From JAFAMS01 sp963715815 (GTDB taxonomy: Bacteria > Vulcanimicrobiota > Vulcanimicrobiia > Vulcanimicrobiales > Vulcanimicrobiaceae), in NCBI GenBank assembly GCA_963715815.1, contig OY970278.1, positions 496,001 to 560,000 of the forward strand: 64,000 nt of DNA, read 5' to 3'. Both the position numbers and the translations under genes were made by a program. The notes under the pieces were generated by a model that was not told the origin of the DNA, searched no databases, and was given only the letters and a program-made list of their open reading frames with translations. Positions within the stretch are counted from its first letter, which is position 1; every line of letters begins with the position of its first letter. This document shows positions 42,839-50,426 of this stretch, piece after piece.

Positions 42839-43852
42839 TTACCAGCCGCCGCCGCCGCCACCGTCGCCACCACCGCCGAAGCCGCCGGCGTCTCCGCCGC
42901 CCCAACCACCGCTATCGGCGCCGCCGCCGCCGCCGCCCCAGTCACCCGAGCTCGAGTTGCCCATATCGATTTGACCGGGATCGGATTGGAAGCCGGATTG
43001 ATCGGCACCGCCGCCGGGATTCGCGCCGCCAAAACCGGCGTCTCCGAAGTTGCCGCCAAAATTATTGTGCTGGCCGAAGATCTCGTTGCCGAGCCAAGCG
43101 CCTCCCAGGCCGCCTAGCAGGCCGCTCCAGAATCCGCCGCCACCGAAGCCACCACCGCCACCGTATCCGTATCCGGGTCCGGCGCCATAGCCCATCGGGC
43201 CGGGAGTCATCGGGTAGGGGCCGCTTGTCGGGCCGGCGACCCGCGGTGCGAAAAGCGCTCGGAAGAGCGCACGCAGCACCAAGAACGCGACGACGATGAT
43301 CAAGAAGAAGAATATCCAGCCCATACTAAAGCCTCCGGATTGATGCCGAACAACAGCAGCGTTCGGGTTGTACGACGTGCGCGCCGGCAGATGGCTGCGA
43401 TACAGGCTCATTGTCAGCGAGACGCCGTTCTGTAAGCCCTCGTCGAAATTACCCGCATTGAAGCTGGCGACGATCGCAGAACGAATCGACGACGTCGTTT
43501 CCGCGGGGAAAAACGCGTGCGATGCGCGATCCGGATAAACGCCGATCTTCTTCGGATCTTTCGAAATGAAGATCATGACGCCGTTTACTTGCTGCTGTGC
43601 AAAGACGCGCTCGGCAGCGCTGTCGACGGTCGCACCATCGAGCGACGGCGTCGTATAGACGAAAATCTCTTTGCCGGTCGTCGCAGCAAAATCGTTTATG
43701 CGCGTGTTCGCAGCTTGGACCGCCTGCGTGGAGAACAAATGCGCGTTGTCGACGACGTATTGGTCGCGCGCGCCCGCAGGCGTCAGGTTGAGGGCAAGGA
43801 CGACGAGCGCCGTGCCCACTGCAGTCAAAATCTTCATTATCCACTTCATCAT
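42839..43852 (-). CDS. TPM-domain (YgcG/Psb32-like) membrane protein with Gly-rich tail
   Basis: A signal peptide of about 28 residues is followed by a TPM domain (residues 30-150: YVVDNAHLFSTQAVQAANTRI, GKEIFVYTTPSLDGA, VNGVMIFISKDPKKIGVYP). One membrane helix lies at about 175-197 (WIFFFLIIVVAFLVLRALF), and the rest is a 130-residue Gly-rich low-complexity tail ending in GGGGGGW. TPM proteins act in membrane-protein or envelope quality control. The helix puts the tail on the cytosolic side. It lies 43 bases downstream of the small membrane protein gene in the same operon. Confidence 0.88.
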   Translation of the reverse strand: MMKWIMKILTAVGTALVVLALNLTPAGARDQYVVDNAHLFSTQAVQAANTRINDFAATTGKEIFVYTTPSLDGATVDSAAERVFAQQQVNGVMIFISKDPKKIGVYPDRASHAFFPAETTSSIRSAIVASFNAGNFDEGLQNGVSLTMSLYRSHLPARTSYNPNAAVVRHQSGGFSMGWIFFFLIIVVAFLVLRALFRALFAPRVAGPTSGPYPMTPGPMGYGAGPGYGYGGGGGFGGGGFWSGLLGGLGGAWLGNEIFGQHNNFGGNFGDAGFGGANPGGGADQSGFQSDPGQIDMGNSSSGDWGGGGGGADSGGWGGGDAGGFGGGGDGGGGGGW

Positions 43853-43895
43853 CGAGGTCTCCGGCTGGTGATACCCCCGCCTATCCGGTGGAGTT

Positions 43896-44027
43896 TCAGC
43901 GTGCTCGAACCGTTACGACTGCGACGCCGACAATGCTTGCAATGAAGAGTAAAAGGAACACCCAAATCCCCATACGGATGAGCGCTTGGCGGAATGCGCG
44001 CCGGCCACGAGCCTCATAGCCGGGCAC
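43896..44027 (-). CDS. Small single-helix membrane protein (43 residues)
   Basis: The GTG start at 44027 shares its first base with the end of the rsfS stop (TAGTG), the hallmark of coupled translation. The product has a basic N-terminus (EARGRRAFRQALIRM) and one membrane helix (IWVFLLLFIASIVGVAVVTV), then ends RAR. It should be a bitopic inner-membrane protein. No family is recognised. It is too short for routine gene finders. The clean positive-inside topology and the overlap with rsfS are the support. Confidence 0.6.
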   Translation of the reverse strand: MPGYEARGRRAFRQALIRMGIWVFLLLFIASIVGVAVVTVRAR

Positions 44028-44362
44028 TAGGATTCGACGGCACGGGCCGCTCGGGCGCCCGGCCCCCAGAGCCGCTCGAGGTTATAGAATGCGCGGCTTT
44101 CCGGGGTGAAAACGTGCGCGACGACCGGCCCGAGGTCGATCAGAATCCAGTTTCCGTCGGCGTAGCCCTCGGTGCGTGCAACGCCGAAACCCTCCGCCTT
44201 CGCCTTCTCGGTGATCGCGTCGGCAATCGCTCGCGTTTGGACGTTCGAGCGGCCCGTGACGATCAAAAAAGTATCAGCGACGATCGTTCGCCCGTCCAAA
44301 TCTATGACGGTGATGTCTTCGGCTTTCTTATCTTCTGCGGCATCCCGCACGATGTCGATCAA
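44027..44362 (-). CDS. rsfS: Ribosomal silencing factor RsfS
   Basis: The 111-residue protein shows the RsfS pattern: AAEDKKAEDITVIDLDG, ADTFLIVTGRSNVQTRAIAD, and the terminal EGYADGNWILIDLGPVVAHVF then YNLERLWG. It binds ribosomal protein uL14 and blocks subunit joining under starvation. It lies one base after yqeK, the usual neighbour in many bacteria, and overlaps the small membrane-protein start. Confidence 0.95.
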   Translation of the reverse strand: MIDIVRDAAEDKKAEDITVIDLDGRTIVADTFLIVTGRSNVQTRAIADAITEKAKAEGFGVARTEGYADGNWILIDLGPVVAHVFTPESRAFYNLERLWGPGARAARAVES

Positions 44363-44363
44363 T

Positions 44364-44951
44364 TCAGGCAGTTTGCTTCTCCTTTGACGTAAACAGTTTG
44401 ATGGCGGCGGCAGTTTCCGGCGCGATCGACTTTCCGGATGCGCCCTGAAAGGCGGTTGTGGACAAAAGCGTCTCGCGCATCGCAGCGTTCAGATCCCGGA
44501 ACGACAGCCGCTCGAGCTCGGCACGTTCGGCGAAATCCCGGCCCGGTTCGAGCGAATCCGCTAAGTACACGATCGCATCGAGCGTATTCATCGATCCAGC
44601 GCCGAGCGTGTGATAGCGGATCGCCGAAAGAATCCGCTCGTCGTCGATTCCGAACTGCTCCTTTGCGAGCTCGGCGCCGAGACGCGAGTGCAAAACGCGC
44701 GGGTGCGCTTTTTCGAACGCGCTGATCGAAAGTTTGCGCGCGCGCGATTCAGCCAGCAAGCGTTCGGGCGAGTACAAGCGCGCGAGATCGTGCAGCATGC
44801 CGGCAAGCAGCGCGCGTTCTACATTTTCACCGTATCGTCGCGCAAGCTGAACCGCCATGCGCGCAACGCGCAGCGTGTGTTCGTAGCGATGCTGTTGGCC
44901 GATGTGCGCGTGCACGCGTTTGCCGAGCCGAGCGAACTCGACGCCGGTCAT
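44364..44951 (-). CDS. yqeK: YqeK-type HD-domain hydrolase
   Basis: The 195-residue HD protein has metal ligands in HRYEHTLRVARMA, LLAGMLHDLARLYS, HSRLGAELA and IRYHTLGAGSMNTLDAIVYLADSLEPGRDF (quoted in part). YqeK family members hydrolyse diadenosine tetraphosphate (Ap4A). The normal neighbour nadD is not present here; a TonB-C-like secreted protein gene precedes it instead, with a four-base overlap. rsfS follows after one base. Confidence 0.92.
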   Translation of the reverse strand: MTGVEFARLGKRVHAHIGQQHRYEHTLRVARMAVQLARRYGENVERALLAGMLHDLARLYSPERLLAESRARKLSISAFEKAHPRVLHSRLGAELAKEQFGIDDERILSAIRYHTLGAGSMNTLDAIVYLADSLEPGRDFAERAELERLSFRDLNAAMRETLLSTTAFQGASGKSIAPETAAAIKLFTSKEKQTA

Positions 44952-45679
44952 CGCACCATCCAGAACGCGATCGATTTGACGGGAACGTTATCGAATTTCG
45001 CGGGTGTCCACGACGTGTTGCGTACGAACGCAATGGTGCGCCGATCTTGAGCGGCGTTGAGCGAGCCGGCGACGACCGAGACTGCACTGACTCGCCCGTC
45101 TTTGCCGATCTCGCAGCGCACGATGGTCATCGGTGTCGTGGCGAGAGGAGGCGGCGTCTTGCGAATCTTCGGTGCGGCGTATTGCAGAACACGGAGCATG
45201 TCGCGATCGGCCGGAACGAGTCCCAGGCGGGCAACATATCCGCGATCGCCGAGTACAGCGTGCGTCAGCTTCCCGGTGTCATCGAAGAACAGCTCGAGGA
45301 CGTGTCCGTCGCCGAGGTTGTAGGTACGAAAATCCGGACCCGATAGATCGGCAGTTCCACGTTCGGCGTCGGCGCGCGCTTTCGTATAACCGAAGAGCTC
45401 GACATGTGCGAGCCGTTCGCCCGGCGCTAGCGGACGATCGTCGATCGCTTTGACGTTCATCGCGTCATCAGTGATGAGGCGCAAGTAGGCGCGCGGCGTG
45501 TGCCACACCCACGTATGACCGCTATCAAGCGATTCGACGTCTTGCGGCATACCGAGTGAGCCGACGACGGAGAGAATGCCGTGGCCGAGCATCTCGTCGC
45601 CCGCCAGTTGTTGTGCTTCGGTCGCGTAGGGTGCGAGCGCGATGCCGGTAAGGGTTGCGAGCGCCGTTGCCCGTCTCAC
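44948..45679 (-). CDS. Secreted protein with TonB-C-like C-terminal domain
   Basis: A signal peptide (ATALATLTGIALAPYATEAQ) precedes an unrecognised domain of about residues 25-155. Residues 165-243 read as a TonB C-terminal-like fold: MTIVRCEIGKDGRVSAVSVVAGS and then FVRNTSWTPAKFDNVPVKSIAFW. Such domains also occur alone in periplasmic proteins. No N-terminal TonB anchor motif or Pro-rich spacer is present, so energy transduction is unlikely. It sits inside the rimI-yqeK operon with four-base overlaps at both ends. Confidence 0.65.
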   Translation of the reverse strand: MRRATALATLTGIALAPYATEAQQLAGDEMLGHGILSVVGSLGMPQDVESLDSGHTWVWHTPRAYLRLITDDAMNVKAIDDRPLAPGERLAHVELFGYTKARADAERGTADLSGPDFRTYNLGDGHVLELFFDDTGKLTHAVLGDRGYVARLGLVPADRDMLRVLQYAAPKIRKTPPPLATTPMTIVRCEIGKDGRVSAVSVVAGSLNAAQDRRTIAFVRNTSWTPAKFDNVPVKSIAFWMVR

Positions 45680-46191
45680 CCGTAGAGCGCCGCGCGCAAG
45701 GCGCGCAGACGATTACGATACAGCTCGCCGCGGAGATTTCCGGCCCACATGACAACGGCATTTTCGTTATTATCGCTGTAATACGCACGCCGGACGCTCA
45801 CATTGGTGAATCCGTATTTTCGATAGAGCCGCTGCGCGACGTCGTTGCTTTCGCGAACTTCCAGCGTGATCCACGACGCGCCGCGCTCCATCGCCTCGTC
45901 GAGCAAGTGAATCAACATCTGTTCGCCGAGACCGCGGCCGCGATGTCCGGGCTCGACGGCGATCGTGGTGATGTGCGAATCTTCGAGAATCACCCAGATG
46001 CCGCCGTACGCAACGATTGTTCCATCGATGCGCCCGACGAAATAATGCGCGAGCTTATTTTCGCTCAGCTCGTTCGAAAACGCGTTCGCGGGCCACGCCG
46101 TTGTAAACGAAACGGATTCGATTTGCAGTACCGCGGGGACGTCTTCGGTCCGCATCGCCTCGATCTGCAGACGTTGCCCGATTAGTTTCAT
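45676..46191 (-). CDS. rimI: Ribosomal protein-alanine acetyltransferase RimI-like
   Basis: The 171-residue GNAT protein contains MRTEDVPAVLQIESVSF, WPANAFSNELSENKLAHYFV, SHITTIAVEPGHRGRGLGEQ (acetyl-CoA loop HRGRGLG) and LEVRESNDVAQRLYRKYGF followed by VRRAYYSDNNENAVVM. These are the RimI signatures. It acetylates ribosomal protein S18 or related N-termini. Its place after tsaE and tsaB is the standard bacterial arrangement. It overlaps both neighbours by four bases. Confidence 0.93.
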   Translation of the reverse strand: MKLIGQRLQIEAMRTEDVPAVLQIESVSFTTAWPANAFSNELSENKLAHYFVGRIDGTIVAYGGIWVILEDSHITTIAVEPGHRGRGLGEQMLIHLLDEAMERGASWITLEVRESNDVAQRLYRKYGFTNVSVRRAYYSDNNENAVVMWAGNLRGELYRNRLRALRAALYG

Positions 46192-46850
46192 TTTAAAGGC
46201 GCTTCGCCCCGTACCGCGGGTAGCTCGCCATAATCGGGTGCGACCTCATGAACGCTTGCCGCAGGTGAACGCATGCGTGCGATGCGGGCGAGGGTCGCAG
46301 CGGGGAGCTCGGTACCAACCGGGATGAGATGCACGGATAGAACGCGTTCGCGGGCCGCGCTCTGCACGTCCTCCGTCGCGCCGATTATTGAGATTTCCTC
46401 ACCTTCGGAGCTCACCCGCGCGAGCGTCGCCGCGATCGGGCCGCATGCAACGCGTGTCCCAGCGTGGTCCGTGCGGCGCATGCACGCAATGCCGGGCCGG
46501 CCACTAACGACGGTCACGCGCGGCAGTCGTGATTCGGCGGCTGCAGCCGCATCCAATATATCGAAGGAAGAGACCCCCGTAAGCGGGAGCTTCGCACCGA
46601 ATGCGAGCGATTTCGCAAACGCGATCGTGATACGCAATCCGGTGAACCCGCCCGGGCCCGTTCCAACTGCGATTCCACCGAGGTCGCCAAGGCGAAGCTT
46701 CCCTGCTTCGAGCCGCGCGCGCACCAAGCCGAGCCCCTCTTCGAGCGCCGCTTGCTTCGAGAGCGATTCCGCTTCTATCTCGCCGTCTCGCAAGAGCGCG
46801 ACCGAGAATGAATCGAGTGCGCCTTCGAGCGCCAAGATTGGTTCACGCAC
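46188..46850 (-). CDS. tsaB: tRNA N6-threonylcarbamoyladenosine complex subunit TsaB
   Basis: GTG 46850 begins just before ILALEGALDSFSVALLRDGEI, the normal TsaB start. The longer frame is shadow of tsaE. LGGIAVGTGPGGFTGLRITIAFAKSLAF and GVSSFDILDAAA complete the ASKHA-fold pattern. TsaB is the non-catalytic partner that holds TsaD in making t6A37 on ANN-decoding tRNAs. At 220 residues it is of normal length. It overlaps tsaE by eight bases. tsaD is not in the window. Confidence 0.92.
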   Translation of the reverse strand: MREPILALEGALDSFSVALLRDGEIEAESLSKQAALEEGLGLVRARLEAGKLRLGDLGGIAVGTGPGGFTGLRITIAFAKSLAFGAKLPLTGVSSFDILDAAAAAESRLPRVTVVSGRPGIACMRRTDHAGTRVACGPIAATLARVSSEGEEISIIGATEDVQSAARERVLSVHLIPVGTELPAATLARIARMRSPAASVHEVAPDYGELPAVRGEAPLK

Positions 46851-47301
46851 CCGCGCGAATCGTGACCTCGCGTGGGGAATCGCCCGACCCGCGAATCTGA
46901 ACGCGCCATTTTGGGGTTCCGACCAAACTCGGAGCGCGCTCCGGCCACTCAACGACAGTGATCGAACCAGATGAGAAGGCTTCCTCGAGTCCTAGCTCAG
47001 CCAAGTCGGCTTCGTCCTCGACGCGATAGAGATCGAGGTGCTCGAGCTTGATCTCGCCGCTGCCGTAGCGGTGCCAGAACGTGAAGGTCGGACTCGTGAC
47101 CGGGTCGTCGCCAACGAGCGCTTCAGCGAGCCCGCCGACAAAAGCCGTCTTACCGCTGCCCAGCGCCCCCTCGACGGCGATGACGTCGCCTCGGCTCACG
47201 TGACGCGCGAGCTCCGCAGCCAGCGCGCGCATCGCCTGCAGGGAAGAAACCGTAAGACGTGCGGGGAACGCTTCCAACGTGTATTGGCGGCTGGGCGACA
47301 T
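46843..47301 (-). CDS. tsaE: tRNA threonylcarbamoyladenosine ATPase TsaE
   Basis: The 152-residue P-loop protein has Walker A VEGALGSGKTAFVGGLAEAL, PVTSPTFTFWHRY (the conserved SPTF), LEHLDLYRVEDEADLAELGLEE and ITVVEWPERAP. It energises the TsaBD cycle in t6A synthesis. ATG 47301 is chosen; codons further upstream overlap a rightward membrane-protein gene. It heads the long leftward operon that runs to 41147. Confidence 0.92.
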   Translation of the reverse strand: MSPSRQYTLEAFPARLTVSSLQAMRALAAELARHVSRGDVIAVEGALGSGKTAFVGGLAEALVGDDPVTSPTFTFWHRYGSGEIKLEHLDLYRVEDEADLAELGLEEAFSSGSITVVEWPERAPSLVGTPKWRVQIRGSGDSPREVTIRAGA

Positions 47302-47521
47302 CGTAGTTGGCATTATCTCCGGCGCGGTGTGCTCGGTTTTAGCAGCTTTCATCGAAGGCTTCATTGCGACCGTTCGCGTTTTTTCGTTTGGGCGTATTGG
47401 GGCTTTCGGCGGGGAACTACTTATGGTGGCATTAGCAGGCGGTCTGCTCGGCGGCATCGTCGGACTCTTCTTTGGCAGGGTCGTAAAACCGCACGAAGGA
47501 CTAAGAACTGAGCGCCGCTAG
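47279..47521 (+). CDS. Small two-helix membrane protein
   Basis: The 80-residue ORF has hydrophobic segments at about 7-30 (DIVVGIISGAVCSVLAAFI) and 44-66 (GGELLMVALAGGLLGGIVGLFFG) with GxxxG-type patterns, then a basic tail. No family is recognised; it resembles small envelope or GlsB-like proteins only loosely. GTG 47279 overlaps the divergent tsaE start by 23 bases and has no clear ribosome site. The acidic protein gene and gyrA follow closely in the same direction. Confidence 0.55.
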   Translation: MYWRLGDIVVGIISGAVCSVLAAFIEGFIATVRVFSFGRIGAFGGELLMVALAGGLLGGIVGLFFGRVVKPHEGLRTERR

Positions 47522-47522
47522 C

Positions 47523-47867
47523 ATGAGCTCTGACGACGAAGTAACCAAAGCGCTTGCCGACCTCGAAAGCAAGGTCGAAGCGAGCCTCGCTGCCGTTCGC
47601 GCACGTTCTGCAGAAGCCAAGTCGAAGCTCGAGCACGGGATGCTGAATCTGCAATCGCGCTCCGAGCTTTCGCCACTTGCAGCCGAGTCGGCCGAAGCGG
47701 CCGATTTGAATTGGGATCTTGAATCCGAACCTGCAGCCGAAACAGAGCCGCCGCCGCCTGAGCCGGCGTTCGATGATTTTTCACTTGCCGCTCCCGAACC
47801 GCCGCTCTCGTTCAAAGACGAGCTCGACGTCGCGACCGATGAAGACGGCATCCCCCTCGGCGACTGA
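47523..47867 (+). CDS. Small acidic hypothetical protein upstream of gyrA
   Basis: The 114-residue protein starts with a predicted helix, possibly coiled coil (DEVTKALADLESKVEASLAA). A Pro/Glu/Asp-rich disordered region follows, and it ends in DEDGIPLGD. There are no membrane segments or known domain. It starts one base after the two-helix protein stop and ends 57 bases before gyrA. A scaffolding or regulatory role is possible, but nothing supports a specific one. Confidence 0.55.
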   Translation: MSSDDEVTKALADLESKVEASLAAVRARSAEAKSKLEHGMLNLQSRSELSPLAAESAEAADLNWDLESEPAAETEPPPPEPAFDDFSLAAPEPPLSFKDELDVATDEDGIPLGD

Positions 47868-47924
47868 GGGGTTCTATCAACTGGGAGTAATTAGCAAATA
47901 GAAAACGAGCGTATTTCGACCGTT

Positions 47925-50426
47925 ATGGTCAAGGACGAGATGGAGCGATCCTACCTCGCTTACGCCATGTCGGTTATCGCGTCGCGCGCACTTCCGGATG
48001 TGCGCGATGGCCTCAAACCTGTTCAGCGCCGCATCCTGTACGCAATGCGCGAGATGGGTTTCACGCCGGAAAAGCAGCATCGCAAGTGCGCTGGCATCGT
48101 CGGCGAGGTGCTCAAATCGTACCATCCGCACGGTGACTCGTCGGTTTACGACGCGCTCGTGCGTATGGCGCAGGATTTCACGCTGCGTTACCCGCTCGTC
48201 GACGGGCACGGAAATTTCGGCTCGATCGACGGCGATCCGCCGGCCGCTTATCGCTATACCGAAGCGCGTCTCGCGCGTGCCGCGCTCGAAATGTTGGCCG
48301 AAATCGATCGCGAGACCGTCGATTTCATCCCGAACTTCGACAACCAAACAACGGAACCGACCGTTCTGCCGTCGCGGCTTCCGAATTTGCTCGTCAACGG
48401 ATCCAGCGGCATCGCGGTCGGCATGGCAACGAACATCCCGCCCCACAACGTCGGCGAGATCTGTGATGCGATCGCGCTCTTACTCGAGAATCCGGCCGCG
48501 ACTGACGAAGAGCTTCACGCGATCGTTCAGGGACCGGATTTTCCGACCGCCGGCGTCATCATGGGCCGCGAAGGGATTCGCGAGGCCTACAAGACCGGCC
48601 GCGGCTCCGTAGTCATTCGCGGAAAAGCCGAGATCGTCGAAGAGCGCGGCAAATTCAAGATCATCATCACCGAGGTGCCGTTCCAAGTTACGAAGTCGCG
48701 CATCGTCGAGGCGATCGCAGAAGCCTACTCCGACAAGCGCATCGCCGGTATCACCGCCTGTCACGATGAGAGCAATCGAAAGGGCATGCGCGTTGCCGTC
48801 GAGCTTGCGCGCAATGCGACGCCCAATGTTGTTTTGAATCAGCTCTACAAGCACACGCCGCTGCAAACGAGCTTCGGTTTCAATATGCTAGCGCTGATCC
48901 CGGCGCAGACCGAGAGCGGCCAGACGACGCTCGAGCCGGTAGTGCTTTCGCTGGGCGAGATGCTCTTGCACTTCATCGCGCATCGGCGCGTCGTCGTTCG
49001 CCGGCGGACCGAATACGATCTCAAGAAGGCCGAAGAGCGCGCGCATCTGCTCGAAGGCTTCCGTATTGCGCTCGATCACATCGACGAAGTCATCAAGATT
49101 ATCCGCGGCAGTCAAACGGTTGACATTGCACGCACGAGCCTGATGGACCGGTTCAAGCTCACCGAGATCCAGGCCAATGCAATCGTCGACATGCGCCTGC
49201 GGACGCTGACCGGCCTCGAGCGTCAGAAGATCGAAGACGAATACAACGATCTCAAAAAGAAAATCACCGACTACCAAGACATTCTCGCCAAGCCCAAACG
49301 CATCGATGCGATGATCAAAAGCGAATCCGAGGATGTCAAGAAGCGCTTCGCCGACCCGCGCCGCACACAAATCGTCGCGGCCGAGGGCGAAGTCTCGATC
49401 GAAGACATAATCGCCAACGTTCCCGTCGTCATCACGGTGACGGCCGGCGGTTACATCAAACGCGTTTCGGTCGACACGTTCCGTCAGCAAAATCGCGGCG
49501 GCCGCGGCGTGATGGGCATCGGCAACCTCAAGACCGAGGACGTGGTTCGCAACTTCTTCATTGCGAACACGCACGAAACGGTATTGTTCTTCACGAACAA
49601 AGGCCGCGTTTTCCGCTTGAAAGCCTACGAAGTCCCGGAGACGTCGCGCCAAGCTCGCGGCACCAATCTCGTCAATCTGCTCACGCTCCCGCCCGGCGAA
49701 GTCGCAACCGCGGTCCTGCCCGTTCGAGCCTTCGATGACGACAAGTATCTGGTGATGGTCACGCGGCGCGGCGTCATCAAAAAGACGCGGCTCGAGGATT
49801 TCGCAAACGTGCGGCGCAGCGGCTTGATCGCAATCAATCTCGACGAGGACGACGAACTGCTCGCCGTCGATCTCTCCGACGGCAAGCGCGACATCATACT
49901 TGCCAGCAGCGGCGGCATGGCCGTCCATTTCAATGAAACGGACGTGCGCGCCATGGGCCGTCCGGCGCGCGGCGTCAAGGCGATGACGCTTTCGCCGGGC
50001 GACGAAATCATGGCGATGGATGTGCTCGAGGACGACCGGCGTGAAGTCCTGATCGTTACTTCGCATGGCTTCGGGAAACGGACTCCGATCGACGAGTACC
50101 GCCATACCTCACGTGGCGGCAAAGGCGTGAAAGCATTCGCACGCGAGCGTGCGATCGGAAACGTCGTCGATCAGATTCTCGTGCGTGAAAGCGACGAGCT
50201 GCTGCTCATTACGAGCGCGAACAATGTTACACGCATCCCGGTCTCGCAAATTCGGCGCGCCGGTCGCTCGACGAAGGGTGTACGGCTCGTGCGTCTTGCG
50301 GAAGGCGACGAAGTGCTCGCGGTGGCCAATCTGACGCAGCAAAGCAAAGAGATTGCCGAGATCACGGGCGAGCCTGTACCGGTGCTCGCGCAACAAGCGG
50401 CAGCGCTGCCGGTGGACGAAGACTAG
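47925..50426 (+). CDS. gyrA: DNA gyrase subunit A
   Basis: The 833-residue enzyme carries EMERSYLAYAMSVIASRALPD, the quinolone-region HPHGDSSVYDALVRM (Ser near residue 70), catalytic Tyr111 in AAYRYTEARLA and the gyrase-specific box NRGGRGVMG near residue 523. That box distinguishes it from ParC. Six beta-pinwheel repeats follow. It introduces negative supercoils with GyrB. ATG 47925 leaves out some ten N-terminal residues that homologues have. Those are encoded upstream in frame (IENERISTV) but lack a standard start. The stop shares CTAG with the convergent kinase gene. Confidence 0.95.
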   Translation: MVKDEMERSYLAYAMSVIASRALPDVRDGLKPVQRRILYAMREMGFTPEKQHRKCAGIVGEVLKSYHPHGDSSVYDALVRMAQDFTLRYPLVDGHGNFGSIDGDPPAAYRYTEARLARAALEMLAEIDRETVDFIPNFDNQTTEPTVLPSRLPNLLVNGSSGIAVGMATNIPPHNVGEICDAIALLLENPAATDEELHAIVQGPDFPTAGVIMGREGIREAYKTGRGSVVIRGKAEIVEERGKFKIIITEVPFQVTKSRIVEAIAEAYSDKRIAGITACHDESNRKGMRVAVELARNATPNVVLNQLYKHTPLQTSFGFNMLALIPAQTESGQTTLEPVVLSLGEMLLHFIAHRRVVVRRRTEYDLKKAEERAHLLEGFRIALDHIDEVIKIIRGSQTVDIARTSLMDRFKLTEIQANAIVDMRLRTLTGLERQKIEDEYNDLKKKITDYQDILAKPKRIDAMIKSESEDVKKRFADPRRTQIVAAEGEVSIEDIIANVPVVITVTAGGYIKRVSVDTFRQQNRGGRGVMGIGNLKTEDVVRNFFIANTHETVLFFTNKGRVFRLKAYEVPETSRQARGTNLVNLLTLPPGEVATAVLPVRAFDDDKYLVMVTRRGVIKKTRLEDFANVRRSGLIAINLDEDDELLAVDLSDGKRDIILASSGGMAVHFNETDVRAMGRPARGVKAMTLSPGDEIMAMDVLEDDRREVLIVTSHGFGKRTPIDEYRHTSRGGKGVKAFARERAIGNVVDQILVRESDELLLITSANNVTRIPVSQIRRAGRSTKGVRLVRLAEGDEVLAVANLTQQSKEIAEITGEPVPVLAQQAAALPVDED

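Noticed and set aside
48888..50105. 405-codon ORF antisense to gyrA
   Set aside because: Same shadow effect; gyrA motifs are complete on the plus strand.
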